Assembly (NCBI GenBank): GCA_910585205.1
Contig: CAJUCC010000050.1
Coordinates: forward strand, 1-58,592
DNA: 58,592 nucleotides
Origin: an uncultured Lachnospiraceae bacterium
GTDB lineage: Bacteria; Bacillota; Clostridia; Lachnospirales; Lachnospiraceae
Direction: 5' to 3'
In this document: positions 51,400 to 58,592 of the stretch, in pieces
Layout of the letters: every line of letters begins with the position of its first letter
How positions within the stretch are numbered: the first letter of the stretch is position 1
Program-made: the position numbers and the translations under genes
The notes under the pieces: generated by a model
Told to the model about the DNA's origin: nothing
Seen by the model: only the letters and a program-made list of their open reading frames with translations
Database searches by the model: none

Positions 51400-53214
51400 T
51401 TATAGCTTGAATTTTTCCGTCTCTCTATGCTGCCGCTGACTCAATTCCACAAGCAAAAGTGTGTCCTCGGTACATTCGCCGATCGTCTGTGACAGAAGCG
51501 TCATACTCGCACTTGTCTCTTCTGTGGACGCCGCATTTTCCTCTACCACACTTGCCAGATTGTTGACCGAATCCGTGACAATCTGTTTCAGAGAATCCAA
51601 CTTTTCTGTCTGTGCGCCGATTTCCTTTGACACCATTTCGACAGAGCTGATCTCGTTGTACAAATTCTGGAAAGCCACTCCTGTCTCGTCAAGCTGTCTG
51701 CGCTGCTCCCGTACATTGGAGGTCACTTCCTGCATTTTATTGACCGAAATCTCCACATTGTTTGTCAGTTCTCTGACAATGCTTTCGATCTCCTGCGCGC
51801 TGCCGGAAGATTCCTCGGAAAGATTCCTGATCTCTTCCGCCACAACGGCAAAGCCTCTGCCGGCTTCTCCTGCTCTCGCCGCCTCTATGCTGGCATTCAG
51901 TGACAACAGATTGGTCTGTGCCGCCAGTCCCTTGATAATCTCCACTGCTTTATTGATATTCGCGGCCGATTCATTATTTTTGCCCGTCTGCTCGGATACA
52001 ACCTGAATCGCATCGATTGTAATATCCGTGATCTGATCCAGTTCTTTGATCCGCTGCGACGCACTCGACGAATATTTCATCATCGCACCCACGGACTCTT
52101 CCAGTCTGTAGACACCGCCTCGTTCCACTTCGATCACGCCGCCAAGCTCCACGATCTTATCATTGACCGTTTCCGTTTCATTGGCCTGATTGGTAGCACC
52201 CTCGGCAAGTTCCTCAATCGCCTTATTGACATTTTTAATGCTGTCGGAAATATTTTCAAACTTTTCGCTGAACCGTTCGCTGCTGCCATTAAGCTCATTT
52301 CCGGTTTCCACAACGCTCCCCAGCATACTGGTAAGCGATCTTCTGACTGCTTCCAGTGAACGGGCCATCGCCCCGATCTCATCGGCGCGTCTCAGCAGAT
52401 TGTTGTCAACCTGAAAACGCATGTCGCCGGTAGCCGCCTGTCGCAGATTGATCTCTACTTTCTTTATTCCGCCCGTAATCCTGATGCCGCTCATTGCGGC
52501 AATCGCCAGTGCCGCTGCCAGTACGACAACGGCCGTAACACCGTAAACCAGCAGCATTTGTCTGAAATGTGTGTGTATCTCATCTTTTGCGCCGGCAATC
52601 TGCACTTCCATATCATCCACATAATTGCCGGTGGCAACGGCCCATCCCCACGGCTCAAACAGTTCGGAATACGCCACCTTCGGAGCCACTGTCACCCCGT
52701 CGGACTTCGTAAAATAAAAAGAATTGTATCCGCCGCCGGCCTGTGCGGTCGCCACGACATTCTGTGTCACCTTAACGCCGTTCTGATCCGTCATATCATA
52801 ACGGTTATCGCCTTCCTGTTCCGACAGGATCGGATGCATAACCAGCGTATAGTCTACGCCGTCAATCCATATGTATCCCGAATCATCGTCACGGTAGCGC
52901 ATACTGCGGACAGCTTCCTTCGCCAGCTCCTTCGCCTCTTCCTCTGTCAGCTCCCCGTTCTGACTCATGTCATAATACCGCTGTATCGCCGCCAGAGCCG
53001 CCTGCACCTGCGATTTGATCTCCATGTTGTAGCCTTCCGTCATGGCCTCCTCATACTGCCGCGCAGATGTCTCCATCGACTGATTCAGAAAATAAATTCC
53101 AAGTCCGCCCAGACAAACCGCCGGAATGGTAATCATTATAAAAATGATTGTTATCAGCATGGCTGTCAGACTGCGGAACCCTATTGTCCCTTTTTCTATC
53201 GTCCCTGCGTTCAA
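51400..53214 (-). CDS. Methyl-accepting chemotaxis protein with Cache domain
   Basis: 604 residues: TM1 (about 17-40), an extracellular single Cache-type domain (about 45-205; DDDSGYIWIDGVDYTLVMHP and KVAYSELFEPWGWAVATGNYVDDME are typical), TM2 (about 220-245), HAMP (about 246-300) and a signalling coiled coil. Its hairpin tip is QTNLLSLNASIEAARAGEAGRGFAVVAEEIRNLSEESS in part. Cache domains of this kind sense small organic acids or other metabolites. No che genes are nearby, so it feeds a distant array. The start is TTG 53214 with GGTGGG upstream; no ATG precedes the first helix. Confidence 0.93.
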   Translation of the reverse strand: MNAGTIEKGTIGFRSLTAMLITIIFIMITIPAVCLGGLGIYFLNQSMETSARQYEEAMTEGYNMEIKSQVQAALAAIQRYYDMSQNGELTEEEAKELAKEAVRSMRYRDDDSGYIWIDGVDYTLVMHPILSEQEGDNRYDMTDQNGVKVTQNVVATAQAGGGYNSFYFTKSDGVTVAPKVAYSELFEPWGWAVATGNYVDDMEVQIAGAKDEIHTHFRQMLLVYGVTAVVVLAAALAIAAMSGIRITGGIKKVEINLRQAATGDMRFQVDNNLLRRADEIGAMARSLEAVRRSLTSMLGSVVETGNELNGSSERFSEKFENISDSIKNVNKAIEELAEGATNQANETETVNDKIVELGGVIEVERGGVYRLEESVGAMMKYSSSASQRIKELDQITDITIDAIQVVSEQTGKNNESAANINKAVEIIKGLAAQTNLLSLNASIEAARAGEAGRGFAVVAEEIRNLSEESSGSAQEIESIVRELTNNVEISVNKMQEVTSNVREQRRQLDETGVAFQNLYNEISSVEMVSKEIGAQTEKLDSLKQIVTDSVNNLASVVEENAASTEETSASMTLLSQTIGECTEDTLLLVELSQRQHRETEKFKL

Positions 53215-53307
53215 ATCTCATCCCACCTTCCAGTTTTTCTTATGTTTCGACATTATCCATTATACACTTTTGGAGAGTAAAGTCAATGGAAAGGCGGTGT
53301 TTGCTGG

Positions 53308-54744
53308 TCACTTTTTATGTCTTCCCCTCAAAAACATGCATTCTTTTATCCAATTTGCACAATTTTTGTCCCTGCCGCGTCTTACGCGCTCATACTGATT
53401 CATCTCCCGGCATACCGTGCCGGACAATGCGAGAACGCCCAAAAGATTGGGAATCACCATCAAACCGTTCATAATATCCGAAAAATCCCATACCGCTTCC
53501 AGCGTACAAACGGCCCCCGCAAACGTCAGCAGCCCGTAAAAGAAACGATAGCAGAGACAATACCGTTTCTTTTTGACAAGAAATCCAAAGGCACACTCTC
53601 CCTGATACTCCCAGGCAATAATGGTGGCAAAAGCAAAAAAAGCAATGGCCATACTGACAAAACAGCCGCCCAGTTTTCCGAATACCGTCGAAAAAGCGGC
53701 AATCGTAAGTGCGGCACCGGTCAACAGCTCTCCGTTTTCATCCTGCATTCCCAATACACCGGAAGCCGCCAGAGCCAGACCTGTCAGGGAACAGATCACG
53801 ATCGTGTCAAAAAAGACGCCTGTCATACTGATGTACGCCTGCCGTACCGGACTGTCCGTATCTGCTGCGGCCGCCGTAATGCCGCCCGCTCCCAGTCCGG
53901 CCTCATTGGAAAAAACGCCCCGCGAAACGCCCCATCGCATGGCATCCTGCATCGAAACCAGAATGCTGCCACCCACACCGCCTGCCACCGCTTGCGCAGA
54001 AAATGCCATCCGTATCATCTGCACGATTCCGCCCGGAAGCTGCGGCAGATGCATCAGAATAACCATGCCTGCTCCCAGAATATAAAACAATGCCATCGCC
54101 GGTACCAGATACAGCGAAAGTCTGGAGATCGAGCGGATGCCGCCGAGAACGGTCAAAATAACCAGTATTGTGACAATAAGACCTGTTTTCGCCTCGGAAA
54201 CCCCAAACGTCTCCCGAAAAGAAGCGGCAATGGAATTGGACTGGGTCATATTGCCCATTCCGAAAGAAGCCAGTACGGCAAATGCGGCAAACAGACTGCC
54301 CAGCGCATTGCCCAGGCGCGGAAACGGAAAGGCCCGGCGCAGTGTATACATCGGCCCGCCCACAAAGCGGCCCGTCTCGTCCTTTGTCCTGTATGTTACC
54401 GAAAGCATGCTCTCCGCAAATTTGGTGGAAAGCCCGGCAAAAGCCGCCAGAATCATCCACGGCAAAGCACCCGGCCCGCCCAGTACCATGGCCGTCGCCA
54501 CACCTACGATATTGCCGGTCCCGATCGTAGCCGCCAGTTCCGTGGCCAGCGACGAGGCCGGCGAAATCTCTCCCCTGCGCCCGCTTCCGGCAGCGCTCCC
54601 TCTCACACACCGCAGCGCATACCGCAGATTGCGAAGCGGCAGGAACCGCATCCGTACAAGCAGAAACAGCCCGCTCCCCAGCAAAAACGCCAGCATGCCC
54701 GGCCCCCACACCAATGCGTCTGCTCTTTTTAAAATCTCTGCCAT
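53308..54744 (-). CDS. Sodium:alanine/glycine symporter, AGCS family
   Basis: 478 residues, about eleven membrane helices. AGCS blocks: SSLATELAATIGTGNIVGVATAMVLGGPGALPW in parts (sodium and substrate site), then GGIRSISRLSLYLVPAMA, WGVSRGVFSNEAGLGAGGITAAAADTDSPVRQAYISM in parts (the family signature) and FAFATIIAWEYQGE. The last 25 residues are basic and hydrophilic. Uptake of alanine or glycine with sodium is the usual job. Possibly co-transcribed with the AEC transporter, 67 bases upstream. Confidence 0.93.
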   Translation of the reverse strand: MAEILKRADALVWGPGMLAFLLGSGLFLLVRMRFLPLRNLRYALRCVRGSAAGSGRRGEISPASSLATELAATIGTGNIVGVATAMVLGGPGALPWMILAAFAGLSTKFAESMLSVTYRTKDETGRFVGGPMYTLRRAFPFPRLGNALGSLFAAFAVLASFGMGNMTQSNSIAASFRETFGVSEAKTGLIVTILVILTVLGGIRSISRLSLYLVPAMALFYILGAGMVILMHLPQLPGGIVQMIRMAFSAQAVAGGVGGSILVSMQDAMRWGVSRGVFSNEAGLGAGGITAAAADTDSPVRQAYISMTGVFFDTIVICSLTGLALAASGVLGMQDENGELLTGAALTIAAFSTVFGKLGGCFVSMAIAFFAFATIIAWEYQGECAFGFLVKKKRYCLCYRFFYGLLTFAGAVCTLEAVWDFSDIMNGLMVIPNLLGVLALSGTVCREMNQYERVRRGRDKNCANWIKECMFLRGRHKK

Positions 54745-54811
54745 CGTTCCGGTCCTGTTGCTGTCATTACAGGTACTATATTACGGAGACGGTCTGTTTA
54801 TGACTGCAACA

Positions 54812-55759
54812 TCATGCAAACAGCATGGCCAGCATCGGAATCGTAACCAGAGAGGCCAGCGTCGTGATAAACGTTCCCTGCGCCATCAGCTTTTCGTCCG
54901 CCTTGTACTGCAGACAGAGCATCGTTCCGTTGGTGGCGACCGGCATTGCGGAAATAATTACACACTCCCCCAAAAGCAATGCGTCCCGCACAAATCCCCG
55001 GTATATGAAATACACGATAAGCGGCAGTATCAACAGGCGGAACAGGGCAAAGACGTATACCCGGCCGTTGCTGAACATCTCCTTTACCGGCATTTCCGCA
55101 AGGGAAGAACCGATGACCAAAAGCGCCGCCGGCGTCGTGATATTTCCCAGAATCGTACATGTATCCCCGATAAACGCCGGCCCTTTCCATCCGGTCAGCG
55201 CCAGTATAATCGCCAATACCGACGAAATCAGACAGGGCGTCAGAAATGTTTTATACGTGATGACTGATTTCGCCGCCCCGTCCTGCGCACTGCCGGCCGC
55301 CGCGCTCTTTCGGATAAAAATAACACCGACGGAAAAAGCCAGGAAGTTAAACGGCAGATTAAACACACAGGTATAAAATACCGCCCGGTCCCCGAATATC
55401 GCCTGCGTCACCGGATAACCGATAAAGCCCACATTCGCAAACGCCACCATAAACCGGTAAATTCCCACTTCCGCTCCTTCTGCCCGCAAGAGCTTCGGCA
55501 CGATATATGCCGCCGCAATCAGAATCAGATAACTGGAAAACGCCACCGCAAGCAGTCCCAGAATTTCCGCCGCCCCCGGCAGATCATCCTGCGTCAGCAC
55601 CGAGGCAAGCGTCACCCCGGGAATGGCCACATGCAGTACAAGCCGTGTCACATGCAGCCGTGCCTCCTTCCCGAAAGCGCCGCATTTACAACATATATAT
55701 CCGATGATAATAATCAGAAAAAGTTCCGCCATTTTGCCGAATACATAAAAAAAGTCCAT
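54812..55759 (-). CDS. AEC-family transporter (auxin efflux carrier type)
   Basis: 315 residues with about ten membrane helices arranged as two inverted repeats of five. Typical for bacterial members: an N-terminal helix FGKMAELFLIIIIGYICCKCG, the polar break NVGFIGYPVTQAIFGDRAVFYTCVFNLPFN (in parts), and a late CVIISAMPVATNGTMLCLQY. Substrates in bacteria are mono- and dicarboxylates such as malate or malonate; none can be assigned here. AGGTAAGGT precedes ATG 55759. Confidence 0.9.
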   Translation of the reverse strand: MDFFYVFGKMAELFLIIIIGYICCKCGAFGKEARLHVTRLVLHVAIPGVTLASVLTQDDLPGAAEILGLLAVAFSSYLILIAAAYIVPKLLRAEGAEVGIYRFMVAFANVGFIGYPVTQAIFGDRAVFYTCVFNLPFNFLAFSVGVIFIRKSAAAGSAQDGAAKSVITYKTFLTPCLISSVLAIILALTGWKGPAFIGDTCTILGNITTPAALLVIGSSLAEMPVKEMFSNGRVYVFALFRLLILPLIVYFIYRGFVRDALLLGECVIISAMPVATNGTMLCLQYKADEKLMAQGTFITTLASLVTIPMLAMLFA

Positions 55760-55922
55760 ACCTTACCTCACATTTTTCCCATACCCGGGCCATTCCCCGG
55801 GAATACCTCCCTCTTTTATACACCAATGGCAGATCATTTGCAAGGGCAGAAAAAAGATGACCAAACCGAAAATATGTGTTATAAATATAGATAAAGCACA
55901 AATACGCAGGGAGGAGAACGAC

Positions 55923-56327
55923 ATGTTAAAGCAGGTATCCATTTACGCAGAAAACAAAAAAGGGACATTTCAGAATATTACATCCCTTTTACAGAAAGAA
56001 AATATCAATATACTCGGTTCCGTCACCAATGACAGTACCGAATACGGCGTTGTCCGCATGATTGTTTCCGATACGGAAAAGACCATCCGGATATTGGAAG
56101 CAAGCGGCTATCTGTGCAAATCGACGCATATTATCGGTGTGGAAATGGCAGACGAAGTGGGCAGCCTGAACCACCTGCTTCTGGAACTTCTGGATGGCAA
56201 TATCAACGTAGACTACACGTATCTGTGTTTTAACAGAGATACCGGAATGCCCGTAATTATCCTGCATACAGAAGATATTTTTGAAGTGGAAAATCATCTG
56301 AAAGCAAAAGGATTCGCTGTACAATAG
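55923..56327 (+). CDS. Tandem ACT-domain protein
   Basis: 134 residues from ATG 55923, with GGAGGAG eight bases upstream; the frame extends further up without need. Two ACT repeats fill the protein: MLKQVSIYAENKKGTFQNITSLLQKENINI (about 1-68 in all) and THIIGVEMADEVGSLNHLLLELLDGNINVDYTYLC (about 69-134). Stand-alone ACT pairs bind amino acids and regulate enzymes or sense nutrients; this matches a family of small amino-acid-binding proteins in Clostridia. The gene ends in a bidirectional terminator. Confidence 0.9.
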   Translation: MLKQVSIYAENKKGTFQNITSLLQKENINILGSVTNDSTEYGVVRMIVSDTEKTIRILEASGYLCKSTHIIGVEMADEVGSLNHLLLELLDGNINVDYTYLCFNRDTGMPVIILHTEDIFEVENHLKAKGFAVQ

Positions 56328-56338
56328 CGAATCCTTTT
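56306..56338. terminator. Bidirectional terminator between convergent ACT and PGDYI-like genes
   Basis: A perfect 13-pair stem, AAAAGGATTCGCT with AGCGAATCCTTTT, starts inside the last codons of the ACT gene. It has a T-rich side on both strands, so it can serve both neighbours. Confidence 0.85.
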
Positions 56339-56353
56339 ACTTTCGGCAGAAAT

Positions 56354-56647
56354 CTATTCCTCCACCTTATGATACCGTTTGAATATCTTGTCGCTGCCAC
56401 AGGCATGCTTGCTGCCGTCTTCCTCGACAATGATATAATCCCCTTCATTGATAAATGTCCTGCCTCTGCGGTGTTTGATATACGGACACACCACCACGCC
56501 GTCTTCCCTTGTCACCTTTACCAGTGAATCCACGATAATCCATCCATGCATGACAACATTGTGATACGGCTCAAACCCGTCTTCCATACCCTTTCCCACT
56601 TCATACGCTTCCACATCTGCGAGAAGTCCCACTCTGTAACATTTCAT
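56354..56647 (-). CDS. Small phage-like protein with an (E/P)GDYI motif
   Basis: 97 residues. The C-terminal end, INEGDYIIVEEDGSKHACGSDKIFKRYHKVEE in short blocks, resembles the PGDWII...GEKYPCKPDIFEKTYE tail of a small protein family common in phages and their relatives. The first half (MKCYRVGLLADVEAYEVGKG, then GWIIVDSLVKVTREDGVVVCPYIKH) is beta-rich. Function is not established. There are no other phage genes nearby, so it may be a domesticated or chromosomal version. It lies 21 bases after the NYN gene and is likely co-transcribed with it. Confidence 0.65.
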   Translation of the reverse strand: MKCYRVGLLADVEAYEVGKGMEDGFEPYHNVVMHGWIIVDSLVKVTREDGVVVCPYIKHRRGRTFINEGDYIIVEEDGSKHACGSDKIFKRYHKVEE

Positions 56648-56668
56648 AAGACATACCTCCTCCTGCCA

Positions 56669-57448
56669 TCACAGGCATTTATATGCGATAATTGTCACCG
56701 TACCCTTTCCCGGATAACGTTTGATTTCATATTTATCCGGAAATGCCTCCAGAAGCTGCGGCAGTTTCAGGAAACCATAGGTTCGGGAATCAAAATCCGG
56801 TTTCGCTCTTTTGATAAACGTCCCGGCCGAACTGATATTGACATAACCGTCATCGTCCTGATATTTATCGGATGCTATCTTCAAAAGATTATGGATCTCC
56901 TCAAAGCCATCCATGGAATCTTCATTTTCTTCCGGCGCTTCGGAAACCGTCACTTTTTCTTTGCTCGGCTCCTTTGCCTTATTTTTGGGAGGGGCCGGCT
57001 TCTCACCCGCTCCCTTTTCCAGGTTTTCCAGAAAAACAAATTCATCGCAGGCATTGCGGAACGCTTTCGGCGTTTTCTTCTCCCCGACGCCAATCACGTA
57101 GACACCAGACTCATGCAGACGAATGGCCAGCGGCGTATAGTCGCTGTCACTGGCAACAATGGCAAACGCGTCATACAGATTGCTGTGCAGCAAATCCAGT
57201 GTGTCGATCACCAGCGCCATATCCGTGGCGTTCTTCCCGGAAACGTAATCAAACTGTTGTTCCGCCTTGATCGCAAGGCGTTTCAACTCATTTTCCCAAT
57301 GTTTCAACGCATCTTTTTTCCAGTTTCCGTACGCCCGTTTTACTACAATCCGGCCATGTGTGGAAATTTCCTGTATCACAGCTTCCAGCTTTACCAGCCG
57401 GGTATTGTCCGCATCAATCAAAAGCACTATTTTCTGTAAATTATCCAT
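56669..57448 (-). CDS. NYN-domain nuclease-like protein with LOTUS/OST-HTH domain
   Basis: 259 residues. The N-terminal NYN (PIN-like) domain (about 1-145) has its acidic cluster: VLLIDADNTRL, NATDMALVIDTLDLLH and IVASDSDYTPLAIRLHESGV. This agrees with metal-dependent RNA cleavage in the family. A Pro/Lys/Glu linker (about 146-180) leads to a C-terminal OST-HTH/LOTUS domain (about 185-259; FEEIHNLLKIASDKYQDDDGYVNISSAGTFIKRAKPDFDSRTYGFLKLPQLLEAFP, in parts). LOTUS domains bind RNA G-quadruplexes or RNA helicases in other organisms. Target RNA unknown. Confidence 0.9.
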   Translation of the reverse strand: MDNLQKIVLLIDADNTRLVKLEAVIQEISTHGRIVVKRAYGNWKKDALKHWENELKRLAIKAEQQFDYVSGKNATDMALVIDTLDLLHSNLYDAFAIVASDSDYTPLAIRLHESGVYVIGVGEKKTPKAFRNACDEFVFLENLEKGAGEKPAPPKNKAKEPSKEKVTVSEAPEENEDSMDGFEEIHNLLKIASDKYQDDDGYVNISSAGTFIKRAKPDFDSRTYGFLKLPQLLEAFPDKYEIKRYPGKGTVTIIAYKCL

Positions 57449-57566
57449 TCATATTCTCCTTATATAGACATACAGTATATCACACCACCCGGCCTTTTGT
57501 ATCAGGTTTTATAAAAAATTAAAAAATAAACGTAAAACAGGTATCGGCTTTCCGGCGCTGTCCCTG

Positions 57567-58310
57567 CTACGGGCGCACGAAAACATACGATGTCTCCGTG
57601 GACAGATCCGCGCAAAATTCATATCCCAGCCACCGAAACCGCTGCATCTCTTCCGGCCTCTCTATCTGATTTTCCGCCATATAGCGCACCATTTCCCCTC
57701 TTGCCATCTTCGCATATGTCCCCTTCTGCCTTACCCTGCCGCCTGACAATTCTCCAAATGTACAGGTGACAAACGTATCCTCCGGCTGAAGATAGCGTTC
57801 CACACATGCACTGTATTCGCGGGAAGCAAGGTTTACGATCAGACGGCTGTCATCCTTTACGGTATCATAAAGTCTGCGTCCCCAGAACGCACAGAGATCC
57901 TTCGCATCTCCCACCCCGGCTTTGGCCTGCATTTCCAGACGATATGGTGTCACGCCGTCCATCGGCCGCAGCACGCCGTAAAATCCCGAAAGTATCCGTA
58001 AATGTTCCTGCACATAGTCCAGCATCGTATCTTCAAAAACTGCCGGCGCCATATATCGGTACTGAATTCCTTCGAAGGCAACTATCGCAGGTGTAAGGTT
58101 CCCGTACAGATTCATCGTCTGCAGCCTGTTGAAGTTCTCTTCCGCGATCCGATCATTACAGTTCCAAAGAGTTTTTGCCTCGGAATACGACAATCGCTGC
58201 ATCCAGTGCATGATTTTCTCCGCATCACCGATCAGAGCAGGCGTTTCCATATCCATCGGCAAATCGTCACGTTGTATCATTTTTTTCGCGGGGGATATGA
58301 TAATTCGCAT
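57567..58310 (-). CDS. yaaA: Peroxide stress protein YaaA
   Basis: 247 residues of the YaaA/DUF328 family, which limits free iron damage during peroxide stress and binds DNA in E. coli. The start MRIIISPAKKM is the family hallmark, followed by YSGFYGVLRPMDGVTPYRLEM-like sequence (GFYGVLRPMDGVTPYRLEM) and VNLASREYSACVERYL. The protein is full length. It sits directly beside the CRISPR array, about 100 bases away, with no Cas gene between. Confidence 0.93.
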   Translation of the reverse strand: MRIIISPAKKMIQRDDLPMDMETPALIGDAEKIMHWMQRLSYSEAKTLWNCNDRIAEENFNRLQTMNLYGNLTPAIVAFEGIQYRYMAPAVFEDTMLDYVQEHLRILSGFYGVLRPMDGVTPYRLEMQAKAGVGDAKDLCAFWGRRLYDTVKDDSRLIVNLASREYSACVERYLQPEDTFVTCTFGELSGGRVRQKGTYAKMARGEMVRYMAENQIERPEEMQRFRWLGYEFCADLSTETSYVFVRP

Positions 58311-58411
58311 GAAAATGTCCGCTCCTTTTCGGTTGTCCTGACTGCTTCCATCCGCACGCTTCGGCTATAAGAAACGGTAAGTCTTGCAGTCTCATTGCAC
58401 AGTTTCTTTGC

Positions 58412-58592
58412 ATTGCAATCCACGCCCTCCACGCAGAGGGAGCCAATTTACTGGCTTAATATACACTGTGTATAGTATATTTCAATCCACTCCCTCTACG
58501 CAGAGGGAGACATTACAGGAACTGCAAGAGATGTTACAAGTGGTCTTATTTCAATCCACTCCCTCTACGCAGAGGGAGACATAAGCCGATTT
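58412..58592 (-). CRISPR. End of a type I-C-like CRISPR array, three repeats visible, truncated by the window edge
   Basis: Three 33-base repeats at 58412-58444, 58479-58511 and 58548-58580, with spacers of 34 and 36 bases and the first 12 bases of a third. Read on plus they begin ATTTCAATCCAC and contain CTCTACGCAGAG; on minus they end GTGGATTGAAAT, as type I-C repeats do. The second and third are identical; the first differs at four positions, the usual sign of the trailer end. Transcription is therefore predicted on the minus strand with the leader beyond the right edge. No cas gene lies in the window. Confidence 0.9.

Noticed and set aside
1..58592. tRNA or rRNA genes.
   Set aside because: No cloverleaf-like segment or rRNA sequence was noticed in any intergenic region; a dedicated tRNA scan would settle this.

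Overview
The window is about 58.6 kb of bacterial chromosome with moderate GC (roughly 52%) and strong Shine-Dalgarno sites of the AGGAGG type. It carries a SAM-I riboswitch on metK, a lactose-family PTS, PRD regulators, MupG (DUF871), DUF3048 and DUF6145-type proteins. These point to a Clostridia member, most likely Lachnospiraceae; that placement is an inference from gene content, not from a marker tree. Nearly everything is on the minus strand; only dinB, a small alarmone synthetase, a Cys-rich protein and an ACT protein are on plus.

Layout, left to right (minus-strand transcription runs right to left). 1-8.8 kb: a housekeeping directon starting at nfeD/SPFH and running through argF, birA, a DUF6145-like gene, coaX, dusB, an unknown gene, greA and lysS to a terminator at the window edge. 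8.9-17.5 kb: a SleB-like cell-wall hydrolase, proC, a SpoU-family RNA methylase, pfkA, dnaE and a membrane diguanylate cyclase. 17.5-17.95 kb: a gene-free stretch holding a ~366-bp imperfect palindrome. 18-21 kb: an unknown protein, YitT and CutC. 21-31.6 kb: the most interesting region. A PRD/EIIA-type regulator, an RDD membrane protein, PTS IIA, IIB and IIC, and a stand-alone GrdB-like protein are followed, after a strong hairpin, by two M42-family peptidases (one lacking every metal ligand), a glycosylasparaginase-like Ntn hydrolase, an M20 dipeptidase and MupG.

31.6-36.1 kb: metK with its SAM-I riboswitch, murA, and an M23/LysM/G5 peptidase gene with a WalR-type box. 36.2-43.5 kb: dinB, a flavin reductase, a coiled-coil protein with a 14-residue repeat, a large glycosidase-like lipoprotein, a hemolysin-III-type membrane protein and a (p)ppGpp synthetase. 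43.5-50.7 kb: galE, a UDP-sugar pyrophosphorylase, an LRR protein with a MoxR-type AAA ATPase and a VWA protein, and a DUF3048 protein. 50.8-58.6 kb: a Cys-rich protein, an MCP, AGCS and AEC transporters, an ACT protein, a NYN-LOTUS protein, YaaA, and the end of a type I-C-like CRISPR array running off the right edge.

Main proposal: the 21-31.6 kb cluster looks like a salvage pathway for a sugar-amino-acid or sugar-peptide conjugate. A PTS would import and phosphorylate it, peptidases would trim the peptide, the Ntn hydrolase would cut a sugar-Asn or isopeptide bond, and MupG would cut the 6-phosphosugar glycoside. This is inferred from domain content only.
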